DNA of 64,000 nt from assembly GCF_007565055.1 (NCBI RefSeq), contig NC_044560.1, positions 87,177,295 through 87,241,294 of the forward strand, given 5' to 3'. The position numbers and the translations under genes were made by a program. The stretch is from Rhinopithecus roxellana. Taxonomy: Eukaryota; Chordata; Mammalia; Primates; Cercopithecidae. This document shows positions 11,554 through 48,157 of this stretch, piece after piece; position 1 is the first letter of the stretch, and each line of letters starts with the position of its first letter. Under the pieces are notes generated by a model that worked only from the letters and a program-made list of their open reading frames with translations, made no database searches and had not been told where the DNA came from.

Positions 11554-11578
11554 CGCGGGGCACCGCGGGACTCGTGGT
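11554..11578 (-). promoter_or_regulatory. ZNF143/THAP11 (SBS)-like motif, minus strand
   Basis: On the minus strand the block runs ACCACGAGTCCCG and ends GTGCCCCGCG. It matches most informative positions of the long SBS consensus (ACTACAATTCCC...TGC..GCG) bound by ZNF143. Confidence 0.45.
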
Positions 11579-11652
11579 CCGGCCGACGTGGGTAACTCCC
11601 GCCCAACAACACCCAACAGCCTCTTTGGCAGCACCGCCTCTTAACGCAATCA

Positions 11653-11677
11653 ACTACCACTCCCGGAGTGCTCCGCG
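11653..11677 (+). promoter_or_regulatory. ZNF143/THAP11 (SBS)-like motif, plus strand
   Basis: ACTACCACTCCCGGAGTGC followed by TCCGCG is a near-consensus 25-base SBS element, opposite in orientation to the copy at 11554-11578. Confidence 0.6.
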
Positions 11678-11810
11678 CGCGCCTGCCTGGTAGAGCCCAG
11701 CTCGCCCTGGACAGCATCCCAGCCACTGGGTGGCGTCCGCAGCCTTCAGTAATCCTGGGTAATCCACACGGTTCCCCCGGTCCCCCTCCCCCCCGCCCCC
11801 CGCGCCCGGC

Positions 11811-13282
11811 TCAGAGATGATGCTCCGCAAATTCCTCTCTCGCCAGGGTTGGTCTTGGAAAGTCCCTCTTTCGAGCTAGCTTCTTCCGCTGTTGCGATTC
11901 AGCTCCAGAAGCTCCCAAGATGTCCCAGAAAACTAGCAATGACTCACACAGAATTGGCTTCTTCATTAGAAAAATATTTAATGACCTACTATGTGCCAAG
12001 CATTTCGCTAGTGTCTTTCTCTTCAGACTGCCATCTGTTCCCAAACCCCAAATGTTGCCAGCATCTGCATTCTACCACCTGTGGCCTCGTGATGGAATAT
12101 CCAGTCTTTTAGATAAAGTTCAAGTCACTTTCTCCCACTCCCTCCCCCTAGAACAGCTACACTGCCTGGTTCCCAGGAAACAAAGATCACTAACTGTCGT
12201 GGCTGTCAGTTCTGAGTTCTAATCCCAGTTTTGCCATTTTAGGCAAGTTGCTGAATCTCTCTCAGTTGTTGTAAAGATTGGTGAGCCACGCATGCCCAGC
12301 ACTTGGGCGCATAAAAGGCATAAAATAAAAGTGTATTCCCTTCCAGCCACCCTCCAAACACAAGCCAAAAAACAGGCCCCAGAAACACGAAAGGAATGTG
12401 CTGGCTGAACCCTCACCCATCACCAAGGGGAAGTCTACAGTCCCTGACCACAGCTCATTGGTTTCAGCTCCAGCGGTCTCTCAGCTGATCAACTCTGAGG
12501 AAGCTGGGCTGGGGGGTCCCTGAGCACTCTGTTCACTTAGGCCTGGTAGCCTGACTGTAGCAGCTGCATTCTGGCCCCTAGCCCTCACCATGACAACCAG
12601 CCTGTCCAGACATTAGCCAGCCAGGCTAGGGAGGGCTGGGGGAGCCGCTCAGGCTGCAGGCTGGTGCCCAGGGTTCCCCCAGTCCCTCCCTCAGGTTGCA
12701 GGACCAATCATTATTATACCCCTTTCCCCAGACATTGTTTCCTCCCTAGAGGCAGTGACCCCTCACTCTCCATCCTGTGTAATGCCACAGGGGAAGGAGC
12801 CAAGGGCCGAGGGCTCTGGGAAGGAACTTGAAGGTTGGTTGGGGTTGGGGGAGGAAAGCAGGGGTCAACTAGCCCCCAAGGGCCAGCTCATCTTGAGAAG
12901 AGGCCTCTGCATTCCCAGGAGAGAGGACAGCTGAGGTGAAAGCTGCAGTTGGCCAGCCTGTCTGTCGGTCTGGGCTCCTCCCTGCCGGCTGCCCTTGGCT
13001 GCCCACAGAAACCTGAGTCATACTCACTGCCAGCGACCCGACCCCACCCTGCCTGCTGTCAAGCAGGGCGGTTCTAGAGAGACTGGAGGTGGAGCCTTTC
13101 TCTGCCTGTCCAACAGCCTCTGAGATTTTGCCTCTCTCTGCCTGGGATTCCTCCTCTTTGGCGTCTCTTCCTCTTTGGGACTTGCAGTGTCATTAGTCCT
13201 GAATTAACAGTGGGGGTGGGGGTCATCTCAGGTTGATCTATATGATCCCCTCCTCACTCAGATGGGTTCTTAAAGGCTTCTT
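11811..13282. other. Intergenic unique block
   Basis: No gene found. A short L2-like phrase (GACCTACTATGTGCCAAGC, about 11980) and a weak MIR (about 12215-12290) are visible; 12420-13260 is repeat-poor and includes GGACCAATCATTATTATACC near 12701. Confidence 0.5.
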
Positions 13283-13283
13283 A

Positions 13284-13670
13284 GGCCAAGCACAGTGGCT
13301 CATGCCAGTAACCCCAGCATACTGGGAGGCAAAGGCAGGAGGAACACTGTAGCCCAGGCGTTTGAGACCAGCCTGGGCAACATAGTGAGACCCCCATCTC
13401 CATAAAAAATTATTTGTAAAAAGGCTGTTCTGTTATGAAATAGTCACCCTTTTGTTTCTTTACTAACAAAAAATAAATAAAAATTAAAAACAAAAAAACG
13501 AGCTGAGCATTGTGGCATGCACCTGTGGTCCCCAGCTACTAGGAAGGCTAAGGTGGGAAGACTGCTTGAACCCAGGAGGTGGAGGCTGCAGTGAGCCATG
13601 TTTGCACTACTGCACTCCAGCCTGGGTCACAGAACTGAAATCTTGTCTTTTAAAAAACAAAAAACAAAAA
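13284..13670 (+). mobile_element. AluJ-like, split by an insertion
   Basis: Left half 13284-13420 and right half 13501-13670 are separated by about 80 bases of A-rich non-Alu sequence. Confidence 0.8.
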
Positions 13671-14294
13671 AACTCCTTAGACAGCTGTTCCAAGGATTCT
13701 CGGTATGGTTTCCATCATTCCCAAATCTCAAACCCTCCCTACAACCTCTAGGGGCCAGGACATTTAGGAACACCAGATGACCCCTTGCCACCCTCTTCTC
13801 CTTCTCCCTAGAAAACAACACAAGGGATAGCTTTCTGTTTCTATCAGGGGCTCTAGACAAAGACTCTCTCCTAGGAACCCAAAGGGTTGAACCTATTTAG
13901 TCCTGTATCTGAGTTCCCCGCCTCCCCAAGAGCTGGAGGGGGAAGGGCAGTTGGCATCACCAGCCCCAGGGAGTGGGCCCTGGAGGCTGTGGCCCCCTAG
14001 GAAGGCCGGTGCTGGTTAGAGACCCCTTGTTGCTGCAGTGCCTTGAGGCTGGGGTGGGAGTGAGAATGTGATGCCTATTCTCTCTGCCCCCACTGTGAGG
14101 CTCCTCCCACTTCCTGCAGTACTCTGTGGGTGTGGGAGCAGCATCCAGGGCCTCAGTCATGAGATCTGTAACTTTGTTAACTCCCCCTGTGATTTCCTTC
14201 ACCTCTCCATCAGGTTCATCCTGGATCCTGCCCCACCAAACCTAGCAGGCTGAAAATGCCCTTGCCTTTCTTCCCCTAGGGGAAACAGGATGGA

Positions 14295-14295
<1 letters not shown>
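13671..14295. other. Intergenic unique block
   Basis: No gene or repeat recognised. Confidence 0.5.

Positions 14296-14345
<50 letters not shown>
14296..14345. repeat. (AT)n microsatellite
   Basis: About 24 AT units abutting the poly(T) of the next Alu. Confidence 0.98.
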
Positions 14346-14362
<17 letters not shown>

Positions 14363-14654
14363 GAGAGAGAGTCTTGCTCTGTTGCCCAGGCTGGAGTGCA
14401 GTGGTAGTGGTGTGATCCTGGCTCACTGCAACCTCTGCCTCCCAAGTTCAAGTGATTCTCCTGCCTCAGCCTCCTGAGCAGCTGGGACTACAGGCATGTG
14501 CCACCACGCTTGGCTAATGTTTTTGTATTTTTGGTAGAGACTGGGTTTTGACATGTTGGCCAGGTTGGTCATGAACTCCTGACCTCAGGTCATCTGCCCA
14601 CCTTCACCTCCCAAGTTGCTGGGATTACAGGCATGAGCTACCCCGCCTGGCCAA
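14346..14654 (-). mobile_element. Alu
   Basis: Full-length minus-strand Alu next to the (AT)n tract. Confidence 0.95.
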
Positions 14655-14712
14655 AAATTTTTCTATTATACTTTTTTTAAATATATATTTTTTTCTCTTT
14701 TCTGTCTCTCTC

Positions 14713-14962
14713 TTTTTTCAGACAGGGTCTCTGTTATCCAGGCTGGAGTGCAGTGGTACAAACATGGCTCATTGCAGCCTTGATCTCCTGGGCTCAAGTG
14801 ATCCTCCCATCTCAGCCTCCTGAGTAGTTCAGACTACAGGCATGCACCACCATGCCTAGTTAATTTTTTGTATTTTTGATGGAGACAGGATTTCACAATG
14901 TTGCCCAGGCTGGTCTCGAACTCCTGAGCTCAAGCAATCCGCCTGCGTCAGCCTTCCAAAGG
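14713..14962 (-). mobile_element. AluJ-like, truncated
   Basis: Minus-strand Alu stopping at CAGCCTTCCAAAGGGA. Confidence 0.9.
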
Positions 14963-15507
14963 GAAAGGAACAGCTCACTCATGCCTGTTTCCATGCAGAA
15001 GGAGGAGACCACCTCGGGCCACCATCGCCTCTTGCCCTGAGGAGACTGCCCTGGTCCAGAGGTCCCTGTCCCTCGCGCAAAGACTGAAGAGAATGCTGTC
15101 GGGACTTCAGCCTCTTATGTTAGGGTTTCAACAAGTACCCAACTTGCTCCTTCTCTGGGATGTCTAATATTTGTGGTGCCCCATGCAGCGTCACCTAGCC
15201 CCAAACTCAGAGACGTCCACTCTTAACCCTCTTGGTTGCTGGGGCCTGGGATCCGCCAGGGATCCTGGCCAGTGAGGAGGAGAATGGAGAGGAGTCCACT
15301 TCCTCTGTCCACCGACTGTCTCAATCACGGAAAATGGGTGCTCTCCAGGCACCCCCTCAGCCATCCTCCCCGCACTCCCCGTGGACTCCTCAGCAGTGCA
15401 GGAAGCCTTCGGATCTGGCCAGGAGAACTGTCATTTAAGCTGCCAAACCCCCAGATGCTCTGCTGGTCTCCAGAATCAACATATTATGAGTGCCTCACCC
15501 TCAAGCT
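14963..15507. other. Intergenic unique block
   Basis: Short frames such as 15232-15438 exist but show no recognisable domain; no repeat recognised. Confidence 0.5.
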
Positions 15508-15732
15508 AGGGAAGGGTTCCCCAACCTTAGCACTACTGACATTTTGCACCTGAGAATTCCTTATTGTGAGGATGTTCCTACGCAATGTAGGATGGTAAGT
15601 AGTATCCCTGGCTTCTACGCAGTAGCTGCCATGTTTAGAGACACACACCCCCACACACCGCCATGTGTCTCTAAACGTGGCTAAATGTCTCCTGGGGGGC
15701 AAAATTACCCTTGGTTGAGAACCCCTGACGTA
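15508..15732 (-). mobile_element. MER5A-type hAT (Charlie) fossil with internal hairpin
   Basis: CCCCAACCTTAGCACTACTG, GTAGGATGGTAAGTAGTATC, GGGGGGCAAAATTACCC and GGTTGAGAACCCCTG are the ordered landmarks of the non-autonomous MER5A element. An 18-base inverted repeat (15628-15645 / 15664-15681) lies inside. Confidence 0.8.
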
Positions 15733-15957
15733 GGCTAATACCAAGCGCTGTCTCTTTTTAGTGAGCTCCCCACAGTCAATCCCAAAGACAATAGATTTCC
15801 AGTTCTAAAGTCTGCTCTCCTTTCCTCTACTGAAAACCCTCATGATCTTCAACAGCTCCCCATGCTCGTTTCCAAGCCATTTGGCATTCAAGTCCTCCTG
15901 CGTGGGCTGTCCCTGACCTATCTGTTCATTTTTAGCTGCCATTTCCGCCTCCACTAT

Positions 15958-16273
15958 TCTTTTTGTTTGTTTGGCTGTTTGTTTGTTTTGTTGTGGCAGG
16001 GTCTCATTCTGTTGCCCAGGCTGGAGTGCAGTGGCACGATCTTGGCTCACTGCAATCTCCGCCTCCAAGGTTCAAGCGATTCTCCTGCCTCAGCCTCTGG
16101 AGTAGCTGGGATTACAGGCGACACCACCACACCTGGCTAACTTTTGTATTTTAGGTAGAGACAGGGTTTCACCATGTTGGCCAGGCTGATCTCGAACTCC
16201 TGACTTCAAGTGATCCTCTCACCTTGGCCTCCCAAATTGCTGGGATTACAGTGTGAGCCACCACAGCCAGCCA
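15958..16273 (-). mobile_element. Alu
   Basis: (TTTG)n tail then a full-length minus-strand Alu. Confidence 0.95.
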
Positions 16274-16313
16274 CTATTCTTGAACCGTAGCCAATGGTGG
16301 GTATCTCACTACT

Positions 16314-16360
16314 CCCATCCATCCATCCATCCATCCATCCATCCATCCATCCATCTATCT
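16314..16360. repeat. (CATC)n microsatellite
   Basis: About 11 CATC units. Confidence 0.97.
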
Positions 16361-16639
16361 TCATTCCTGCAGTAATCTCAAGACAAGGGGTGGGAGGTAG
16401 GAGAAGAACCATCCCAGGGGGCTCTCCCCTTACGTGTTTCTGAATTCTGCTGTCTGTCCACTGCCTGGGTCAGGTCTGGCCTGTCCAGCTCTGGAAGAGG
16501 CAGGCTGTGAGGCCTCTGACCTCACAAAGGACTGTCATGAACTCCAACATCCCCGCAGTCCCCGCACCCTGCAGATAAGATGACTGACACTAAGATGCGG
16601 GATCTGTTTCTCGTCCTTCCACTTTTACTCATCAATGCC

Positions 16640-16850
16640 TTTATCACCATTATACTTACTTACTGAGCACTTCCTAGATGCCAGGTTCTGTGCTCAGCAC
16701 TTCATTTCCATTGCCTTATTTAATCTTTACAAAGACCCCAAGATACCTCATGGCACTATTATTTTTCTGATTTTGTAGGAAAGCAAATTAGATTTTAGAA
16801 AAGTTAAGTCACTAGCTCAAGGTTGCTGGCTCCAGTTGCCGCCCTGCTAT
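16640..16850 (-). repeat. MIR/L2-type
   Basis: TACTGAGCACTTCCTAGATG followed by the CCAGGTTCTGTGCTCAGCAC phrase, AAAGACCCCAAGATACC and AAGTCACTAGCTCAAGG. Confidence 0.6.
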
Positions 16851-17829
16851 CATCATGCTTTTCTAATGTTTTTGGGCCAGAGGGGACACTATTCCCTTCC
16901 CAGGCCTTCCCAAGAGTGTCCAAGCCCCCAGGTATGCACACATCCCAGGACAGGCTGCTCCCAGGTTGCCTGAGCTGGTGACCCTTTTGTTTTCCACTCT
17001 ATCCCTCCAAATGGCCGCTTTCTGGAGCTGCTAAAAGGAAGGAGGCACTGGCGGGAAGGGGGGCAAGGGGGACAGTATCTCACTGGGCCTAATCTCTGGA
17101 CAATGAAGAACTGGAGAACTGACCTTCTAGAAGTCAGGACAAAGGGCAGGGCCAGGGTGGGCAGGGCCCAGCTGCCCCTCCTCCTCCCCACCACCCAAGT
17201 CCCTGCAGCAGCACCATCATCCATCCACCTTCCCAGCAAGCTCCCCATTCTGCCCTGGGCTGGGCCTTGCTTGGCTTGAAGCCCTCACCTCAGCTGGCAC
17301 CAACAAGGGGGCTGGGAGTCCACTCTGGAGGGCTGGGAAGAAGGGCTACTTTAGGGAGTGGATTCTGGAGGGGGTCGCCACCCCCTCATCGACAGACCAC
17401 AGGGAGAAAATCCTTCTGGGGTGATTGGCGGGGTCGTCTGGTGGGGGTGGGGGTGGTTCAGGGCTAGGACCACCCAGTTTGGAGCCGGGAGGGACCCAGC
17501 AGATTAGAGACCTGGGTAAGGAAGCTGCGCAGGGCTGTAATTACCCCAGAGGAGCAGGGAAGACACAAGCCCAGGATGCCGGAGCAAGGGCGGCAGCAAG
17601 GCTCCAGGACCTCTCCCCAACCCAGCCATCAGCAGGGGAGAGAAAGCGAAGCCCTTTCAGGGGCCTCCTTGTGACTCTCCTTCATGCCTCCCGACGTCCC
17701 CCGGGCCGCTTTGGTTTAGGTGGGTTTGAGAAAGAATTTGGACTCGAAGCTGCCCTCTCAGCCCCAGCACTAGAGCCCCCAAACTCCAGGGTGGGAAAGG
17801 GGAGTCCCAGCCCTGCTCCCCCTCTCCCC
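16851..17829. other. Region upstream of MAP7D1
   Basis: Unique, increasingly GC-rich sequence between the MIR and the CpG island. No exon can be supported. Confidence 0.5.
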
Positions 17830-17845
17830 CAGTCCCCGCGGCGGG

Positions 17846-17852
17846 TGAGTCA
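17846..17852. promoter_or_regulatory. AP-1 site
   Basis: Perfect TGAGTCA heptamer at the upstream edge of the MAP7D1 CpG island. Confidence 0.45.
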
Positions 17853-18300
17853 CCCGAGCGCTCCCTACATAGTCCTCTGGCGCTGCGGCGCGTACCAAGG
17901 CGCGGACGCAGGGGGAGGCATCTGGCGCGGCGAACTCCTGGAGCCGTGGCGCCCGCTCGGCCGTGGCCGTGGAAGAGGCGCCGGGAGGCTGCGGGCGCGG
18001 GGCTCCGGGGCGGGGGCAGCGCGGACGGCGCGGGCGCGCGGGGCTGGGTCCCCGAGCGCTGCTGGGGCGGACTCCCCCGCGTCGAACTTGGTACGCGCCA
18101 GCGAGAGGCCAGGCCCAGCCCGGGCGGTACAATAGGGTTGGACCGAGGCCGGGACTGGGCCGGCGCTGGGCAGGGAACGGGATCGCGGCCGCAGCCGAGA
18201 GACCCTGGGCAACCGGCACCTCCGAGCCTCGCGAGCCACCTGCCTCGACCTTCCCCGGAGCGCCCCCGCCTCCGAGTTGCTGCTTGCCGGGCCGGGCGTG

Positions 18301-18354
18301 ATGCGCCGCGGGACCCCTGTCCTGGCCGCTGGCCGCCGCCGCCGCAGCCGCTGA
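18301..18354 (+). other. Candidate upstream ORF in MAP7D1 5'UTR
   Basis: ATG at 18301 (G at -3, C at +4) opens a 17-codon Arg-rich frame, MRRGTPVLAAGRRRRSR, ending at TGA 18352-18354, 29 bases before the main ATG and out of frame with it. It matters only if transcription starts upstream of 18301. Confidence 0.4.
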
Positions 18355-18383
18355 GACCCCAGACCCCCAGTGACGCCGCAGCC

Positions 18384-43763
<25,380 letters not shown>

Positions 43764-44360
43764 GAGGGTTTGCCTTGGATCTGGGCACAGCTGTGAGGGC
43801 TCCTCTGCATCACCTACCAGGATGTCTGGAGGAGAAAAAGACAGAGCAAAGATGGAAGTGGCCTGGGCCCCTGGGGGTGGGTCCTCTCTGTTGTTTTTAA
43901 TCTGCACCTTATAGACTGATGTCTCTTTGGCTGGAGCCAGATCTGCCCCTCAGTGCATTTGTGTGCTCGCACGCGCAGACATCCCCTCTCCCCCATACAC
44001 ACACATACACTCACAGCCTCTCTGGCCTCTTCCCTTGGGGAGGGGCCACCTGTAGTATTTGCCTTGGTTTGGTGGGGTACAGTGGATGTGAATACTGTAA
44101 ATAGCTTGTGCTCAGACTCCTCTGCGTGGAGAGGGTGGGTGCAGGAGGCAGACCCTCCCCGCAAAGCCCCCTGGGGAGATCTTCCTCTCTCTATTTAACT
44201 GTAACTGAGGGGGATCCCAGGTCTGGGGATGGGGGACACCTTGGGCCACAGGATACTGGTTGCTTCAGGGGTACCCATGCCCCCTGCCCTTGCCTGGAAT
44301 CAGTGTTACTGCATCTGATTAAATGTCTCCAGAAATAAAGTGAGAATAATTCTGCCAATC
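43764..44360 (+). other. MAP7D1 3'UTR
   Basis: Unique, repeat-free sequence between the TAA and the polyadenylation signal, with a CA-rich stretch near 44000. The end is inferred from the AATAAA position. Confidence 0.85.
44334..44339 (+). terminator. Polyadenylation signal of MAP7D1
   Basis: Canonical AATAAA about 570 bases after the stop codon; cleavage expected 15-25 bases later. Confidence 0.85.
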
Positions 44361-44479
44361 CTGCCTGTTCTTGGAGCTGGTGGTGGAGGTGGGAGCAGGT
44401 GGTCTCCTGAGTTCTAAGAACTGAAGAAGCCTCGGGCTAGTGATACTAGTCCTGAACCCCTGCCCTATGGTCTTCCAGT

Positions 44480-44640
44480 TTAGTCATGAATTCATTCATT
44501 TATTCATTCAACAAATACTGTTGCTTCTACTCTGTATCAGGCAATGGGCTATGCACTGGGGATGCAATAGTCAGAAAAGATGTAACCTCTGTTACATACA
44601 CTACTCCTTGTGCAGTTTATAGTCTAGTGGGTGAGTGTCG
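44480..44640 (+). repeat. L2 fragment
   Basis: ATTCATTCAACAAATACTGTTGC to CACTGGGGATGCAATAGTC and TTTATAGTCTAGTGGG. Confidence 0.75.
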
Positions 44641-44918
44641 TGGACACTGTGGGCTGCCCACTCAACAACTTTTCCCATTGCCCCTTCCTCATTCCAAACA
44701 GAATCTCTATTCAGGTAGCCATCTTTCTCTTAGATGGCGCCCTGTGCTTCAGCGGAGGTGGATCTTAGCTCCAGGGGTGAATCATGATTGTGATTGAGAC
44801 CAAAAACAATGGTCCCAAACCCCTCATGATTGACTGGTGTAGGCATGGACATGTGACAGTTTCAGCCAGTAGACATGAAGGGAAGCCTCCTGGGGGCTTC
44901 AGGAAAGGCGTCCTCATT
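44641..44918. other. Downstream intergenic sequence
   Basis: Nothing recognised. Confidence 0.4.
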
Positions 44919-45205
44919 TTTTTTTTTTTTTTGAGACGGAGTCTCTTGTCACCCAGGCTGGAGTGCAGTGGCGCGATCTCGGCTCACTGCAAGCTCTGCC
45001 TCCTGAGTTCAAGCGATTCTCCTGCCTCAGCCTCCTGAGTGGCAGGGACTACAGGCACCCACCACCACGCCTGGCTAATTTTTGTATTTTTAGTAGAGAT
45101 GTGGTTTCACCGTGTTAACCAGGATGGTCTCTATCTCCTGACCTCGTGATCTGCCTGCCTTGCCCTCCCAAAGCACTGGGATTACAGGCGTGAGCCACTG
45201 GCATT
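44919..45205 (-). mobile_element. Alu
   Basis: Flanked by GGC(G/A)T(C/T)CTCATTTTT. Confidence 0.95.
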
Positions 45206-45391
45206 CTCATTTTTGACAGTGTGGTCGTCAGCCTCGGTGATGACCTCTCGATGATGTCCCCTACCTCCTAGTACTCACACCCTTGTGTAGTTCCTTCCTA
45301 TGTTGTATCAGAGTTGGGTTGAGTGGCCCATAGAACACGGCAGAAGTGATGGTGTGTCACGTCTGAGATTAGGTATAAAAAACACTGCACT

Positions 45392-45688
45392 CGCCGGGCG
45401 CGGTGGCTCACGCCTGTAATCCCAGCACTTTGGGAGGCCGAGGCGGGTGAATCACGAGGTCAGGAGATCGAGACCATCCTGGCTGTCATGGTGAAACCCC
45501 GTCTCTACTAAAAATATTAAAAAATTAGCCGGGAGTGATGGCGGGCGCCTGTAGTCCCAGCTACACGGGAGGCTGAGGCAGGAGAATGGCGTAAACCTGG
45601 GAGGCAGAGCTTGCAGTGAGCTGAGATCCGGCCACTGCACTCCAGCCTGGGTGACAGAGCGAGACTCCATCTCAAAAAAAAAAAAAAA
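45392..45688 (+). mobile_element. AluY
   Basis: Flanked by ACACTGCACTC / CCACTGCACTC; GATCCGGCCACTG right monomer. Confidence 0.95.
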
Positions 45689-45699
45689 ACCACTGCACT

Positions 45700-45978
45700 C
45701 ATGCCTATAATGCCAGCACTTTGGGAGGCCAAGGCCAGTGGATTGCTTCAGCCCAAGAGTACCAAGACCAGCCTAGGCAACATGCTGAAACCCCATCTCT
45801 AACAAAAACACAAAAATTAGCCAGGTGTGGTGGCACGTGCCTGTAATTCCGGCTACTCAGGAGGCTGAAGTCGAAGAATAATCTGAGCCTGGGAAGTCAA
45901 GCCTGCAGTGAGCCGTGATTGTGCCATTGCACTCCAGCCTGGGCAACAGTGAGACCCTATCTCAAAAAACAAAAACAG
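45700..45978 (+). mobile_element. Old Alu, 5' incomplete
   Basis: ATGCCTATAATGCCAGCAC to (CAAAAA) tail. Confidence 0.92.
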
Positions 45979-46268
45979 GACGGGCATGGTGCCTCACGCC
46001 TGTAATCCCAGCACTTTGGGAGGCTGAGGCAGACGGATCACAAAATCAGAGGATTGAGACCATCCTGGCTAACATGATGAAACCCCATCTCTACTAAAAA
46101 TACAAAAAATTAGCCTGGCGTAGTGGTGGGCGCCTGTAGTCACAGCTTCTCGGGAGGCTGAGGCAGGAAAATGGCGTGAACCCGGGAGGCAGAGGTTGTG
46201 GTGAGCTGAGATCGTGCCACTGCACTCTGGCCTGGGTGACAGAGCAAGACTCCGTCTCAAAAAAAAAA
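45979..46268 (+). mobile_element. Alu
   Basis: GGACGGGCATGGTGCCTCAC head, inserted in the previous tail. Confidence 0.95.
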
Positions 46269-46279
46269 GCAGCATTTAG

Positions 46280-46617
46280 GCCAGGCACGGTGGCTCATGC
46301 CTGTAATCCCAGCACTTTGACAGTGGCTCATGCCTGTAATCCCAGCACTTTGGGAGGCTGAGGCGGGTGGATAGCGAGGTCAAGAGTTCAAGACCAGCCT
46401 GGCCAACATGGTGAAACCTCATCTCTACCAAAAATACAAAAAATTAGCTGGGTGTGGTGGCGCACACCTGTAGTCCCAGCTACTCAATAGGCTGAGGCAG
46501 GAGAATCGCTTGAACCTGGGAGGCGGAGGTTGCAGTGAGTCAAGATCTCACTACTGCACCCTAGCCCAGGTGACAGTGTGAGACTCCATCTCAAAAAGAA
46601 AAAAAAAAAAAAAAAAG
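46280..46617 (+). mobile_element. Alu with duplicated head
   Basis: The first 40 bases recur: GTGGCTCATGCCTGTAATCC occurs twice, about 36 bases apart. Confidence 0.94.
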
Positions 46618-47698
46618 GCATTTAAACTGGACCTGAAGAAGGATAGGGAGGAGCCAGCTTTGTGGAAGGAAGCAGGAGGCAAGTTGCAGGTGGAGGGGTC
46701 AGTATGCACGAGGCTGGGAATTCCAGGGACAAAGGAGCAGGAGCTCCTCTTGCTGGAGCATCAAAGGGGACAGGAGCTAGGTGGGGTTGGAGAGGTGGGC
46801 AGAGCTAAGTCACAGCACTCTAGGGACAAGAAGGGGCAGGAAGGATCCAATACGTATACTCATTCAGCTCTCTCCTTGGTGAGAGCTCCTATGTACGCCC
46901 CTCCAGGCCTCCCCTCCTCAGCCATCACCCACCAGCTCCTATGCACAGTGAGGCAGAGGTGCCAACATTTCCCTGAAGGGCAGAACTCTGAATGCTCTTG
47001 TGGGGGAATCGTTTACTCTTTTACTTATTCATTTAGTCAATCAGTAAATTGCCTGTGGAGCACCAGCTGAGCACCGGAGGGAAACCATGGTAAGCAAAAA
47101 CCAGACACAGAAGCTCCTGGCGCTTCCTGGTGGGGAAGGTGGGTATAAACCAAGTCACCAAATCACCACAGGAACAAATGTAAAAATAGAAAATGTGGTG
47201 AGTGCTGTGAAGTCAAATATAGGGAACAGTTAAGAGTGTATACAGGGGGACCTAAGCTAGCTTCAGTTCGGATAAGATATCCCTGAATGAATGGTGTGTA
47301 ATCAGATCTGATTGATAGGTGAGTAGGTGTTGACCAGGCAAAGTCAGGAAGGTAGAGAAAGAAGAAGAGGGAAAGGACTGGATTCCAGAACAAGGGAAAC
47401 GACATGCACAGGCTGTGAATGGGAAGGAGGTATGTTCAAGTATCTAGAGGATTAAGCAGAGCTGAAGGAGTCTGTTTTTGCTCACCCCAGTGCCTGGTGG
47501 AACAGGCACTCAGTATTTGTTGAATTAAGAAATGTCAGTTGAGGAGGTGGAGCTTGGCATGAGGTGAGCCAGACCATGCAAGTCCTTGTAAGGCTGTCGT
47601 CAGGAGCTTGGATTTTATTCCAAGGGCCATGGGAAGCCACTGAAGGCTATTCAACAGGGGGTGGAAGGGTGGCATGATCAGATAGGCAGCTTTTGGGT
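46618..47698. repeat. L2-like fossils and unique sequence
   Basis: Landmarks: TTTAGTCAATCAGTAAATTG, GAGCACCAGCTGAGCACC (47030-47230) and CAAGTCCTTGTAAGGCTG, TTGGATTTTATTCCAAGGGC (47570-47690). Confidence 0.55.
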
Positions 47699-47858
47699 TT
47701 TTTTTTTTGAGATGGAGCCTTGCTCTGTGGCCCAGGCTAGAGTGCAGTGGTGTGATCTCTGCTCACTATAACCTCTGCCTCCTGGGTTCCAGCAATTCTC
47801 CTGTCTCAGCCTCCAGAGTAGCTGGGACTTCAGTCGCACACCACCACCTCCGGTGAAT
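47699..47858 (-). mobile_element. Alu, truncated by a second Alu
   Basis: Minus-strand Alu ending at CCACCACCTCCGG where the next poly(T) begins. Confidence 0.92.
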
Positions 47859-48157
47859 TTTTTTTTTTTTTTTTTGAGACGGAGTCTCGTTCTGTCTCCC
47901 AGGCTGGAGTGCAGTGGTGTGATCTTGACTCACTGCAAGCTCCACCTCCTGGATTCATGCCATTCTTCTGTCTCAGCCTCCTGAATAGCTGGGACTACAG
48001 GCGCCCGCCACCACACTTGGCTAATTTTTTGTATTTTTAGTAGAGATGGGGTTTCACCGTGTTAGTCAGGATGGTCTCGATCTCCTGACCTTGTGATCCA
48101 CCCACCTCGGCCTCCCAAAGTGCTAGAATTACAGGCGTGAGCCACCGTGCCCAGCCA
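47859..48157 (-). mobile_element. AluY-like
   Basis: Full-length minus-strand Alu. Confidence 0.95.

Larger units (their letters stand above)
11130..11810 (-). promoter_or_regulatory. TRAPPC3 CpG-island promoter
   Basis: GC- and CpG-rich block around and upstream of the TRAPPC3 start codon with no obvious TATA box, as expected for a housekeeping gene. It carries an NRF1-like site and two ZNF143-like sites at 11537-11677, about 120-260 bases upstream of the ATG. The transcription start is probably between 11430 and 11550 (inference). Confidence 0.8.
17830..18383 (+). promoter_or_regulatory. MAP7D1 CpG-island promoter and 5'UTR
   Basis: Very GC-rich, CpG-dense block just before the MAP7D1 ATG, continuing into intron 1 to about 18700. 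It has many GC-box-like runs, no TATA box and one perfect AP-1 heptamer. The transcription start cannot be fixed from sequence but should lie within about 300 bases of the ATG. Confidence 0.8.

Noticed and set aside
17425..18135. 236-codon plus-strand frame upstream of MAP7D1
   Set aside because: Lies in the CpG-rich promoter with Gly/Arg/Ala-rich composition; not joined to exon 1 by a convincing splice pattern.
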